From positions 124,001 to 188,000 of the forward strand of contig JAJJXM010000006.1 of assembly GCA_024516155.1 (NCBI GenBank): a DNA stretch of 64,000 nt, given 5' to 3'. Of the stretch, positions 34,896 through 45,902 are shown one piece after another. The stretch's first letter is position 1. Each line of letters opens with the position of its first letter. Under the pieces are notes generated by a model that made no database searches, was not told where the DNA came from, and worked only from the letters and a program-made list of their open reading frames with translations. The stretch comes from Pyronema omphalodes. Taxonomy: Eukaryota; Ascomycota; Pezizomycetes; Pezizales; Pyronemataceae. The position numbers and the translations under genes are program-made.

Positions 34896-35318
34896 GTCGC
34901 CGCGAAGGAGTTAGGAGGGGAGATCGAGTGAGCGATAGATTTTAAAGGGAAGAGAAGAGAGGACGAGTTCGAGCGAGTGGTTGTTGTTTTGTGGTTGTGG
35001 TGGGGTCGCGTTGTGCCTATGCCGAGGGGCGTCTTCAGGGGCCGTGATTCTCTTTCACCTCGCTTGCGCGACGAAAAAGAGCGTGCCGGGTCTGTAGAGG
35101 CTTCGGGTAGGTAAATCGAGTGCGCTATTCAAGAATCCGCTCGAAAATCTGATGATTTCCGGGTGGTTGTTGAGATAGCTGGGGGGGGGGGTCGAACTCG
35201 GGGTGTGTTCCTGTCAGTCGTGTGGTGTTTATAGAAATAATTTGCGCTGTTGTGGTAAATTCAGGAATTTGTCTGATCGCTCACGATGTCGTGGTGGCGA
35301 TGAAACTTGGTGAAGGGC
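34896..35318 (-). other. LINE 5' UTR
   Basis: About 420 bp between the ORF1 start and the target duplication. It contains a G run at 35182-35191 and no open frame. LINE 5' UTRs carry internal promoters; none can be pinpointed here. Confidence 0.6.
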
Positions 35319-35330
35319 GGAACTAATGAC
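35319..35330. repeat. LINE target site duplication, right
   Basis: GGAACTAATGAC, identical to 28567..28578. Confidence 0.9.
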
Positions 35331-36656
35331 GGACCGGCGTTGAAGATGGCCGACGTTGGATTTTCTATGGGTATTGCTGGTACTGAGGTCGCGAAGGAGG
35401 CCTCTTCGATCATTCTAATGGATGATAACTTTGCAAGTATCGTCAAGGCGCTCATGTGGGGTCGTGCTGTCAACGACGCCGTCAAGAAGTTCTTGCAGTT
35501 TCAACTCACTGTCAACATTACTGCCGTCCTTCTTACCTTCGTTTCCGCAGTTGCTTCGCACGATGAAACTCCCGTCTTGTCCGCTGTTCAATTGCTCTGG
35601 GTTAACTTGATCATGGATACTTTTGCTGCTCTGGCTTTGGCAACTGATCCTCCTGCAGAGTCTATCTTGGACAGACAGCCCGACAAGAAGACTGCGCCCC
35701 TCATCACTATTAACATGTGGAAGATGATTATCGGACAAGCTATTTTCCAGTTGGTAATTACCTTCGTTCTAAACTTTGCTGGACGTGGTATTCTCGGCTA
35801 TGAAAACACTCCTCACGCCAACTTGGAACTTAAGTGTTTGGTTTTCAATACTTTTGTTTGGATGCAGATTTTCAACCAGTACAAGTAAGTTTTGAATCTG
35901 TTGTTTAAGTAAACCCAGACACTAATTATCTGAAGTAACCGTCGTCTTGATAACAAGTTCAATATCTTTGAGGGTATTACTCGCAACTGGTTCTTTATCG
36001 GCATCAACGTTGTCATGGTTGGAGGACAAGTTATGATCATCTTCGTCGGAGGCAAAGCATTTGCCGTCACTCCTTTGAACGGCACCCAATGGGCAATTTC
36101 CATTATTCTCGGAGCACTTTGCATTCCCTTCGCTATCATCATCCGTCTCATCCCCGACGAATTTGTTGCCAAGATTTTCCCTGACTTTATGTCCAAGAAG
36201 AGAGCCATCCCAACAACCTACGCCACCGATACTGATCATTCCCCGTCAGACTGGAATGAGGCCAATGAGGTCATCCGCGAAGAACTATCATTCCTTAAGA
36301 TGGTCCGTGGAGGCCGGCTTAATCAGCTACGTTTTGGACAGGGCAACTTCAAAGAACTTATGAAGAACAAGTTGAAGCAATACTCGGGCTCCAACTCAGA
36401 TGTTGCATTGAAGGATAACCCACAGCATTCTCGCCCCCGTAGTAACTCGTTTATCGGAGCTGGTATTGCTATCGGTGGTGTTCTCGGAGCCACCATAGGA
36501 AAAGCCGGTGATTGTTCGCCGACCGATAAAAACGCTCAGAGTGTTACTGGAGGTACATCAGTAGGCCAGGCACCTTCTACTACAGCTTCAAGACCGGTTA
36601 GCCAGGAGAGCTCAACGCCAATTGCCCCAGTTCCTCCTGTGGGTTCTTCAAAATAG
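35319..36656 (+). pseudogene. calcium-transporting P-type ATPase fragment, after the LINE insertion
   Basis: It resumes within [14 protein letters not shown] and continues uninterrupted: [21 protein letters not shown], then membrane helices ([82 protein letters not shown]) and a Ser/Pro-rich cytosolic tail. One intron is clear, 35885..35935 (GTAAGT to TGAAG), restoring FNQYNNRRLDNKF. No stops or frameshifts are present, so this half was under selection until recently. The nearest start codons would give a helix-only fragment without a nucleotide domain. In the intact family the pump moves cytosolic calcium into the vacuole or out of the cell (yeast Pmc1, Neurospora nca genes). Confidence 0.9.
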
Positions 36657-37592
36657 GGATGGTATGAGATATAAGGAATAACTGCAGTAATTTGTAATTG
36701 TACTTTCGAATTTTTTCATGATTCATTTACTGGAGTTTTCATTTTTTTACGTTTTTTTAGAAGGCGAGATTAGAGGTTCGGTTAGTAAGTAGTAGTTATA
36801 AAAAATGCCATTTTCGAAACCAGAATGAAAAAAAATAAAGATGGTGTTAGTGGTGGAGGAGAATGATATATCCGTCGGATTTCAAGGGATGTATGAATGA
36901 GAGGATATGAAATTGCTATCCTTGACCATCTTTTTTTTTTTGTTTTTGTTGTAATTTCTTTTCTTTTTACTTTTTTCTTTTCTTTTTGATGTTTGGTTTT
37001 TTGATGTTATGCTCTTCAGCGCTTTTTTCTTTTCTTTTCTTTTTACTTTTAGTTCGACTTTACTTTTACTGGTCTTTTACTTTTACTGATGATATATTCT
37101 TCCTGTTCTTTTGCAATGTTGAAACACCGCGGTGGAAGATGAAATTTGTGATATGTTCAAGGCTAGGCGATATGGTGTAATTTGTTGATGAGGAAGAAAT
37201 TTGTGAGATTTGTGAAATTGTTATGAAAGAGAGGGAGAGGGGGGGTTAATGGGTTGGCTGGTTGGATATGGGAATGGATAGGGAAATTGATAGGGTATAT
37301 ATGTTTTGAGAATAGAGTGGGTATATATATAATTTATATTTGATATTTTTCATATTTTCGTATTTTAATATTTCTTATTTCGTATTTCTTCTTGCAGTTT
37401 TGTGGTTTCGATATTTCGATATTTTTTCTTGCGTATTCGAGTTTTATGATTTTCCATGCTTCTTAAAGATTCTTAACGAAACAAACAGAGAACTTTTGGT
37501 AAACACACACCATAAGAGACGAAAAGAAAAAAGTAGATAGCCATACCATACCATCCTCCACCCATACCATCCCCTAAAATCAATACCCGAAA

Positions 37593-37611
37593 CCCCCCCC
37601 CCCCCCCCCCC
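37593..37611. repeat. poly(C) run
   Basis: An uninterrupted C run of about 18 bases following GAAA. Length may be unreliable in assembly. Confidence 0.8.
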
Positions 37612-37720
37612 GTAGAAAACATAATGTCAATATCAAATACAACCATGTTATTGTATAGCATCTTAGCAAGGGGATTGGGATATTATGTTCTTTCTTAATC
37701 CAGGAATTTTTGATATATTG

Positions 37721-37955
37721 CCAATTCCAATTCCAATTCCAATTCCAATTCCAATTTCAATTCCAATTTCAATTCCAATTCCAATTCCAATTCCAATTCC
37801 AATTCCAATTCCAATTTCAATTCCAATTCCAATTCCAATTCCAATTCCAATTCCAATTCCAATTCCAATTCCAATTCCAATTCCAATTCCAATTCCAATT
37901 CCAATTCCAATTCCAATTCCAATTCCAATTCCAATTCCAATTCCAATTCCAATTT
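37721..37955. repeat. hexanucleotide array (AATTCC)n, about 39 units
   Basis: Near-perfect tandem CCAATT with three units changed to TCAATT (about 37757, 37769 and 37817). It is open in every frame and gives spurious IPIP, QFQF and ELEL proteins. It lies about 60 bp before the left limit of repeat B. Confidence 0.95.
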
Positions 37956-38067
37956 TATTTATCTATTATCTTTTATCTATTATCTGCTCGGTGCTCATTC
38001 CCTCGTTATATCGATCGGTATTCAGTATAACCGAACGATCATATCCTATCACTCGACGAATCGGGGT

Positions 38068-38114
38068 CCGGGGTCCGGGGTCCGGGGTCCGGGGTCCGGG
38101 GTCCGGGGTCCGGG
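38068..38114. repeat. heptamer array (GGGGTCC)n, about 7 units
   Basis: Perfect tandem GGGGTCC starting inside the first 60 bp of repeat B. It is absent at the matching place in repeat A, where the sequence reads TCACCCGGAGAACTGAGG. Confidence 0.9.
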
Positions 38115-38439
38115 GGATTTCAGCAGGAAGATAGCGGCAGTGGTAGCGGCGACTGCAACTATAAATGAGAAACTCTGAAATTCTGCTACTAAGGAACGAG
38201 AAATAGGGGGTCAGGATTCGGGAGGATTCGGGAGGCTTCGGGAGGATCCAGGGAGAAAAGCTGGTTCTTGAGAAATCAGAAATGGGAATATAGGGATAGG
38301 GATATTAATGAGATGTTGATTTTTGGGGCTTCGTCGGCTTATGATGGTATGGATGAGGTGGTAATAAGATTAGTACATATAGCTTGTTTACGGATTACAG
38401 CGTGTGGAGAGGCTATTGGAAGTAGGATACGGCTTGGTC

Positions 38440-38535
38440 ATGAATTAGGAATTAGGATTTAGGAATTAGGAATTAGGAATTAGGAATCACGAATCACGAA
38501 TTAGGAATCAAAAATCAGCGATCAAAAATCAAAAA
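38440..38535. repeat. GAATTAG / AATCAAAA short tandem array
   Basis: Repeated GAATTAG units, then AATCACG and AATCAAAA units. Repeat A has only two or three such units at the matching place (about 24180-24205). Confidence 0.8.
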
Positions 38536-38649
38536 TCGTCACAAAAAAAATATATCATTTCCCATAATTCTCATCCACCATTACTAGAAACACCCTCTTC
38601 ACAACCGTACAAACAACCTTTAACTTCAACAGCAACAACCACATCTCCA

Positions 38650-39840
38650 AGCCACACCCAAAACAACAGCGTAACCTCAGCGTTTCGAAGATTCCTGGAG
38701 CTCCATGATAAATCGTCGGCATTTCCACATGGCGCTGTGCCGTCCGCACGCTCTTTAATCCAGCGTCGGAGCCTTTCTTACACCATGCCGGAAGAACCAC
38801 CATCGGTAGATCGTTTGCGTTTCTTCTTTGATCCAGCGTCGGAGCCTTTCTTACACCATGCCGGAAGAATTACGGTCTACAGATCCCTTGCGTTTCTTGA
38901 TCAAAACCGAGACAACGAAGAAACCGCCGTAGCCCTGGGCGGGCTGCAGCTAGTATTTGGGGTGCATTCGCCCAGGAAGCTGTTCCATCTGTGCGCTCTT
39001 TAAATCAAGTGATTTTATTCATCCTGGGAATCTTGAGGCCGGAATAACTTCCATTGGTAAGGCCACAATGCAAAACCCCATGGTTTGTCTCATCGCATAT
39101 CTCTCAGACTGCAAATTCCTCATGTAATCCCTTACGGAAACCATGATGCAACAGTTGTCGAAATGCAGGAGATGACGTCCCTAAAAAGCGTCTGGATACA
39201 CCTATCGTATACTGGACTCAGACGGAAGCGTCATACTACAACTTTTGATATCAACAGTGCTAGTCTGGTCATCAAGTCACACTCAAACAACAGCGCAACC
39301 CTAACAATTCCCAAATTTCTGGACTGCCATGAGAAGTTGTCAGCATCCTCCTCTGGCGCTGTTCCATCCGCATGCTCTTGAAGCTCGTAAATTATCCTCT
39401 CCTATAAGATGGCCGGAAGAATCAGGTCTGAAGATCTCTTCCATCTCTGGATCAAAAACAAGACAGCAAAGAAACCGCTGTAATCCTGGGAGAGCGAGAG
39501 CTGGAATTGACCGCCGCTTTCCAAAAGACGCTGCGCCATCGCCATGCTTCTTTGAATCAAGTGATTCTATTAATCCTGGGAATCTTGAGGCCGGAATAAC
39601 TTCCATTGGCGAGGCCACAAGGCAAACCCCCATGGTCATCTCATCGCATATCGCTTCGACCGTGGATTCGTCATGGTGAACCTATCCAGACATGATGTTG
39701 CCACAGTTTCTGGAAGATAATGTCGCGAGCAAGCATCTGGATCAACCTGTTGTAAATTGAAACCAATCAGGAGCGTCATATGGATCTAGTACGTCTTCTG
39801 ATTGTTCATGTTCTGAATTGCAACGCTAATGGGGATGGTG
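38650..39840. repeat. tandem duplication of about 0.6 kb inside repeat B
   Basis: 38650..39274 and 39275..39840 align in order. Shared landmarks include ACAACAGCG, GGCGCTGT, ATGCCGGAAGAA, GAAACCGC, and the block CCTGGGAATCTTGAGGCC followed by GGAATAACTTCCATTGG. The first unit contains a further 80-bp duplication (38756-38850 and 38830-38900, GATCCAGCGTCGGAGCC). Not present in repeat A. Confidence 0.8.
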
Positions 39841-40562
39841 TGCTTGACTGGTACACCAAATGTTACGGACGGTGCTGGAAGAGAACAATCATCGGGAGGT
39901 TGCGAGTCCTCATTTTGTTGCATTTAACTGATGTTGTTTTGTTTCATTTTTTTTGTTGAGGATCCAATATTCGGAAGACCGCAACGAGTCGGCAGTTTTG
40001 GGATTTGTGTGGATAGAGTTGCCTGGAAAAAATGTTGGCAGTACTTTGAGTTGTGTGGCATAGAAATGTCGCCTGTAGTAGCTGACCATGTCTGCACAGA
40101 CATTATCGAGAAGTCTTTATGGAGCGTTGGTAGGAACCTGTAGGCATCGGAATTGTATATTTGACAGGTATTCCAAATGTTACTAATGATGCTCAAAAGG
40201 ACTGGCCGGTTGGATCGTAGAGATACTCGTTGCGTTGCATTTAAATTATGTTATTTTCTTTGATATTTCCTTTTCCATCCAATATTTAGAAGACCGCAAT
40301 GAGTTTCACTTTCGAAATCTGTGTCGAATGATTTGCATGGAGAAGATTTTAGGAGCATTTCGAGTCGTGTGGCAGAGAAAACGTGTGGTAAAATGGCTGA
40401 CCATGCTTGCACACAGTAAGCGGAAAGTACTTTACTGAGACTCGGAAGGAACCTGTAGAAGTGCAAAGTTTGCATTATTTGCCTTGATGCAGTCTTTAGT
40501 TCGAAGAAAGTTGTATAGTCGCTTAGCCAGGTTGTTTTTCTGCACTCAACCCTTTAGCTATA

Positions 40563-41093
40563 TCACTTGTGGTCCCCCAACTCCGACTCAAAGTACCTCC
40601 AGACAGTCGCCATGTTAAGCGACTCGTCCCCGCTTTTCAGGCACAAGGTGCACCGGGGGCACCTATATGCCTCCTCAAGGCGCTGTACAACGGCCTCCTT
40701 AATGGGATCGTAGGTCGTTAGGCACTGCCTCAGAGCGACAGCCGCAAAAATTCCCAGCGGACCACACAGGTCAAGAATGCATCCGGGGATCCATCCGAGG
40801 ATGGAGTCACGGAGGTCTGCCATCTCCTTGGAGCATAAGTACTTGCCGAGGAGATCTGGATCTGTGCGGCGAGGGGGGCCCAGACCGATTGATACCGTCT
40901 TGGGTTTGTAGCGAAGCCTGACAATCAGGCTATGCCGTGCTGCAAGGCACCAGGAGGGTCTTGGAGCCACCCTATAACTCAGTCAGTTTCGTTCGTAGTT
41001 GATGCAAATTGTGGCGCAAGGAATTTTGCAAGAGATGCATGTTACGTACGTATTGCCCAATCTGTTGGTCTTCATTTTACTCGAACGAAACAT
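40563..41093 (-). CDS. small two-exon gene of unknown family, copy in repeat B, 150 aa
   Basis: Exon 1 is 41093..41050 and exon 2 is 40971..40563. The 78-nt intron has a GTACGT donor, a CTGAC branch point and a TATAG acceptor. 453 nt in frame, starting MFRSSKMKTN and ending SELGDHK. Compared with the palindrome copy it has a 3-nt and a 12-nt insertion (near PRRTDPDLL and GCILDLCG), both multiples of three, and keeps the motifs CSKEMADLR, VVQRLEEAYRCPRCT and SGDESLNMATVW. That pattern argues for a translated protein. The CPRCTLC cluster could bind zinc but there is no second cluster. No known family is recognised. Upstream 200 bp are also conserved between copies, so promoter and gene travel together. 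Confidence 0.6.
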
Positions 41094-42004
41094 TTTTGGT
41101 GTACTTCGAAGATGATGGTAGATTCACATAGGGGAAAAAAAACTGACATTGATTATCATGGAATAGATACCGCCATCCAATATCTGTATGAGAATGGGAT
41201 TTCCTGCGTCGAAGGTGTATGGGAATCGTCTCCGGTGAGATTTCAGGTTTCAGTGTATTTCAGCGAAAGGCCAAAAGGACTGATTCGATAGCTTTCAGCT
41301 GAAGCTAATAAACTGTCTTTGGAGCACGGAAACCCGTATGCGGGCCGGGAATATCGCTGTTCAATGGGACCAAAATGCAAAATGACAGAACCCAGGGAAC
41401 CAGAAAGCCAGCAAGAAGACAGAACGCCAGAAGTATTGCCGGTGTCCATGGCATGACCTAATCTAGTTTCTTTTCCGAACCAAGAGCTAGTATTTAGTAT
41501 TCGTACGGGTTGTTTTTCGCTGCTTAAGACTCTGCTTCATCAGTATGATAACCAAAAGCATCCGGCATGTTACTTTTCCAGGTATAAAAGTGCGATTTGC
41601 ATATATTTTCAAATGCATGTATGACTGGTTGAAAGTTTATCAGGAATAAGTCAACTGTCGATTCCTTCCATAGGGCGCGGATTCGTTCCCATTATTGTTG
41701 GACATGGCATGAGGACTGAGGCCAGTGTCAAGCGTGGGGATACGAAAATTGATGTTGTTATGTAGATGAAAAAAAGTCACAAGTTGTGATCATAGAAATA
41801 AAGAAGGTCGGGGGGAATGTGGTTGATATGCTGATATGTCGAGATGGAGGTCTAGATATAAGATAGGATGTGTTGGATGTGATGTGATGTGATATCCAAA
41901 CGACGGAGAATCGATTCTTATAGCCGAAGAAATGGTCTCTCTGCCGACGTGCGGCGCTAATCGCGACGGGGTATCACGACCGGTATCATTGTTACATTTT
42001 TCGG

Positions 42005-42640
42005 TGTTGTGTTGAAGTACGTTAAGCACTGATACATGACATTGACGCATGTCGTTAACAAACGCTGGATGAAGGAGGTGTTATCGAGGTTATTGACAAC
42101 TGAAATACCCACCGACAATACAGCTCGGAGCCTGCAATGAAATGTTCAGTATGTGATTGACCAATTTCCTGTTCCAATCAGTGCCACTTGACAGTAATAC
42201 CAAGCCAGAGGTATCTGTAATTCATTATATTTTTGAAGCAATACATACGGTAACACAGACAGCAAATTGATATTAGACAAGAATTCATCTCCAGTTACCA
42301 CGACCTGGTGGAATCAGAGAGGGACGGGCCGGTAACACATGCATAGTTTGTACCCGTCCTCCATCGGGCCGTGTGTACGGCACAAAACGTTTATTGATGT
42401 CGTAGATGACCGACTTGCAGCATGGACTACCTGTATTAGATTATGATTGTCTGAGAATCAGAGATTCGTTTGTTGGCGAACAAATCAGTTGAACATGTGT
42501 GCAAGTTACGGCACTGTAAACATAAGGTATCACTCGTTCTGTCCTCGTCCCGCCCCCCTCATGATGTACAGAAATTCAGTATGAACATAATTTCTAGGAA
42601 GGCATTCGCTTTCAACAGCAAAGAAAATACCCCTATACGC
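42005..42640 (-). repeat. dispersed repeat R, copy inside repeat B
   Basis: Collinear with 26600..27215 with frequent substitutions and small indels. No coding potential. Confidence 0.7.
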
Positions 42641-44415
42641 TAATATAGCCTGGTGTAAGTGTATACATGCGACAGCACAGGAAGCTCACTTGTATCAGAC
42701 AAAGCTCCATCTCAAGTCATGGATCTCATGGAATCAGAGAAGGAGGGACCGTCAACGTTCACACAGCTTTTGGTCGTCCTCCATCACATCGGATGTGTGG
42801 CACGATGTATGTACTGATACCGGATGAGATCGAATTACACCAGATATCTTCATTTTCCATAACTTCTGGGGAGTTTTGTTTTTTGAAAAAATGCCTTGAC
42901 ACGATTATTGGCGAGTAAATACGTTGAACGAGTGAGCAGACGGTGCACAATGCATGTGGTATCACTCGCTCCTAATCACGTTACATCTTGTGATGCCCAG
43001 GAATTGAGTATGAATGGACCTTTCAGGCTTCAGTCAGCATATAATTCAATCAATCCAGCAAACATTAATGGATTATGCAAACTATTGCTACATTTTTTGC
43101 TTATACAAACATCCATAAGGCACCGGCTCGCTATATTCATCACACCGGAGACATATTGTGGCGACATTCAGTTTCTCGCCGAGTAATTAAGACGAAAGGC
43201 TTCATTAATTGAAAAGAAATGTATTCTCCACTAGAGATACTACAATATAACAGTATTTGTCTCTGTACGCCATCGAGGCCTGTTGAAGACATCACCGCCC
43301 ATCACAATGCAAATCCACGGCAACAGTATGCATAACGTACACGGACTGAGCGAAATTCAGTCAATCGAACAGATATTTTAATACCTGTGATTATAGATAG
43401 ATTCTGATGAACTGTCATGTTTAATTGCAAACTTACAACACTCATACTTTCCGTGTCTGGGAATATTTTCACAACAAGAATACCTGATCATCAATTCTGA
43501 AAAAGTAAGCGGCAGGGGGCGGCAAGTCAAAAACGGCTACGCACCGAGGCGTCTAAACGAAGAATTACAAACCATACACTGCCCCAGTACAAAGAAGCAA
43601 AATCTTTCAGCTCAAACTATTTCACAAGTCACTAGCGAAATTTTACTTACAGGAATCCACTGACAAGATAATCTCAATTCTGAGCGTCTTTGTGAGCTTT
43701 TTCACATTAACCGCGTGTCTTTTTCAAATCCAACCGTAGAAATATCTTCAACACCGCCATACCAGAACTCTGGGAATCAGCCTTCTCATTCACTTATTGC
43801 TCCAATACATTTCATTCTAGGCCGAGTTTGCCCTTTCTGCTTGCTCTGCTCGTGTTGTGTCGGAAGATACTTAGGAATAATATTTCCAACCAGAATATCG
43901 ACCTCGAGTATAATTCCTCGAATGTTGCATACACCCCGCAGCCGCTGGAACTTCTGTTGGCCAGTGAAGAACTTTAGATATAAAATATTTCATATGTAGT
44001 CGTGGTTGACAGTCTAAATGGATATGCACAAGGAATATCAAACCATCTCAATAAGCTAACTGTTCACAGCACAAAACATAGTTAGTGGAAGCAGTAAAAC
44101 AAGGGCACTTTTGTACCAGAATTCCTTCTTCAAAGATCATGATGAATCTTTCGAAATTCAATGAATGCTGTTCTGGGACTTGAATGAAGTTTTAATGCAG
44201 GATTTAGGGGCATAAAGTTACGGCCTTGGGCTGCCCGGAGCTTTACCGGAATGAGTCACGTGTACTGTAACGCTGGCTCTCCTTTAGTTACATCCCACTC
44301 TCGTTGCTTGGGATAGACACGTGATTGAAGTTGACCTTTTTTTTTTCAACACTTGTCTAATGTTCTAGAACGGTGAGACCCTCAGTTGGGAAGATCGTAT
44401 TAAAACGCTCTCAAT

Positions 44416-45021
44416 GCGGTCATAATTCAAAATAACACAGGCCATGATTGATTACAGTCTCAGACAAGTCCAGCTGACTTTGTTTGAAATACCAAGCTCA
44501 AGGATGACACGTTATGGCCATTCTCTTAGCCTTCGCTTGGGCAATCTCAAAGCATGCAGATTGAATTTCATTTACCTTCTTAGTTATCAAACTAGTGAGG
44601 TGAATGTACGTCATTCGTGACAAAGTAAAACCGTTCTGATGCACCAAGTTGGTGATGAATAATTAAAAAAAAAAAGAAACAACCCCTGCTTCAGTCGAAA
44701 GTGTTGCAGCCTCTGGATCCACGGCAACTGACGAATGATACTTGATTTGACCAGTCCCAATGCTACAGTAAAACTTTTGCCCACAAGAAAAGGCTACTCT
44801 TTCGGAAGAACTACACAGCGATTTCCATGAACTACGAGATCAGGATTATCGTGACAGTTGTAAGACCATGAAACCAATGCATTTCCTTGATCATCAACTC
44901 GTCGTACGACTCACACCCGGTTCAAGTTTCTGTCCCTTTTTTCAGCGCTACATTCCGCGACCAAACGTCAAGCTAAGTATTAGGCAGTTGAGCTTCGCGG
45001 AATTGCGACCAATTTCGAGGT
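44416..45021. other. unique spacer between repeat B and the palindrome arm
   Basis: About 600 bp without a recognised gene; it includes an A run at 44660. The right arm reaches the window edge, so part of this stretch may also belong to the inverted repeat. That cannot be seen here. Confidence 0.4.
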
Positions 45022-45902
45022 CACGTGTCTCCAAAAAATATGACGTATTAGTGTATAAGTGATTCACCGTATTGCGTTGAAGTTGAGGCCGCTGCCAGCG
45101 ACTTGGTGAGCAACAGTTCTGCCCAGCATACGTCTTCAACTATTCGAAATATACATACGAGATAATGTGTTGGATCCCGGACCGATTTATCACCTTGAGA
45201 ATGCGAATTCTCTATCTCAGACTTCGTAGGCGCTTTAAACGTGCTAAAGGACCAGGAGGTGTGGAATAGGGGTTGCTTTCGGGAGGGCGGATCGTTGTGA
45301 AATTGAAAAGGTCAGTATGAAGGGAAATCCTACACAAATGCCAGCGAATAACAGTTGAAATTCAGATTCGGGGAGTGCTGTAGCGTGCCGACTTGGAATA
45401 CGGTTTCTCCACGAGTTGAGCCTCACGACGCCGTCGCGGCTACCCTAAGCTTGCTAGCGGAAGATCTCCCGCAACATCACCGCTTCGACCGATTTATCCT
45501 CGAGATTTACCCGCCGGAACAGGCCGATGTCCGCTCGGGATGTGGACGACCGCTGGAAATGCCGATAATTGATACGAGGATTCCGCCTGTGCTCACCTTT
45601 AGAGGATTTTATTGTCCATCATCAAACCCTCCAAAGGTTGTTGTATCCGTGCGCATATCACGAGCGTCGTGATGTTCTGCATTTGGCTTGGTGTCACCTG
45701 GATGCAACTTCAAGTTACGTCAGTGCGAATCCATTCGTCAATCGTTCATTAATGCGGCCCGCTTATAACCGCAACAATATACCCCGCCAAATTCACTTCA
45801 CACCGACACCACCTCCACATCCAGACGTATACGAAAAGCTTCGAGGCGGGAATACAACATCGAAAACATTGTCAGCAACTTAATCAAAACTCAGAATCCA
45901 CA

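Larger units (their letters stand above)
28579..35318 (-). mobile_element. full-length Tad-like LINE retrotransposon, 6.74 kb
   Basis: The element lies on minus: 5' end near 35318, ORF1 34895..33108, ORF2 33115..29122 (split by a frameshift), 3' end at 28579. Order is gag-like ORF1 with CCHC-type fingers, then an ORF2 with APE-type endonuclease, reverse transcriptase and RNase H, as in the fungal Tad1/I lineage. A perfect 12-bp target duplication bounds it. The 3' UTR is long: an A tract of about 45 nt (T on plus, 29078-29122) lies 500 bp before the true terminus, which ends in AAATAAATAA-type repeats. A near-perfect hairpin CCATCGG/CCGATGG at 28652..28673 lies close to the end. GC content is well above that of the flanking DNA, and there is no sign of mutation decay other than the ORF2 frameshift. 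Confidence 0.93.
36657..38012. other. intergenic, T-rich and microsatellite-rich
   Basis: 3' flank of the ATPase fragment. It has T/C-rich stretches at 36930-37060, a run of about 18 C at 37593-37611, and the long hexamer array at 37721-37955. No gene. Confidence 0.6.
38013..44415. repeat. large direct repeat, copy B
   Basis: Same left and right limits and order as copy A (23793..28391), but 1.8 kb longer. The extra length comes from an internal tandem duplication (38650-39840), about 500 bp near 43240-43740, and about 200 bp near 44060-44255. It carries an intact copy of the small two-exon gene (40563..41093, minus) and a repeat R copy (42005..42640). It lacks a 470-bp segment of A (25620-26090). 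Both orientation and gene content show A and B descend from one element or segment. Confidence 0.7.

Noticed and set aside
29755..34931. Many plus-strand frames across the LINE
   Set aside because: Shadows of the minus-strand ORF1 and ORF2 in GC-rich DNA.
37685..38134. IPIP, QFQF and ELEL repeat proteins on both strands
   Set aside because: Produced by the AATTCC hexamer array; no flanking domain or splice support.
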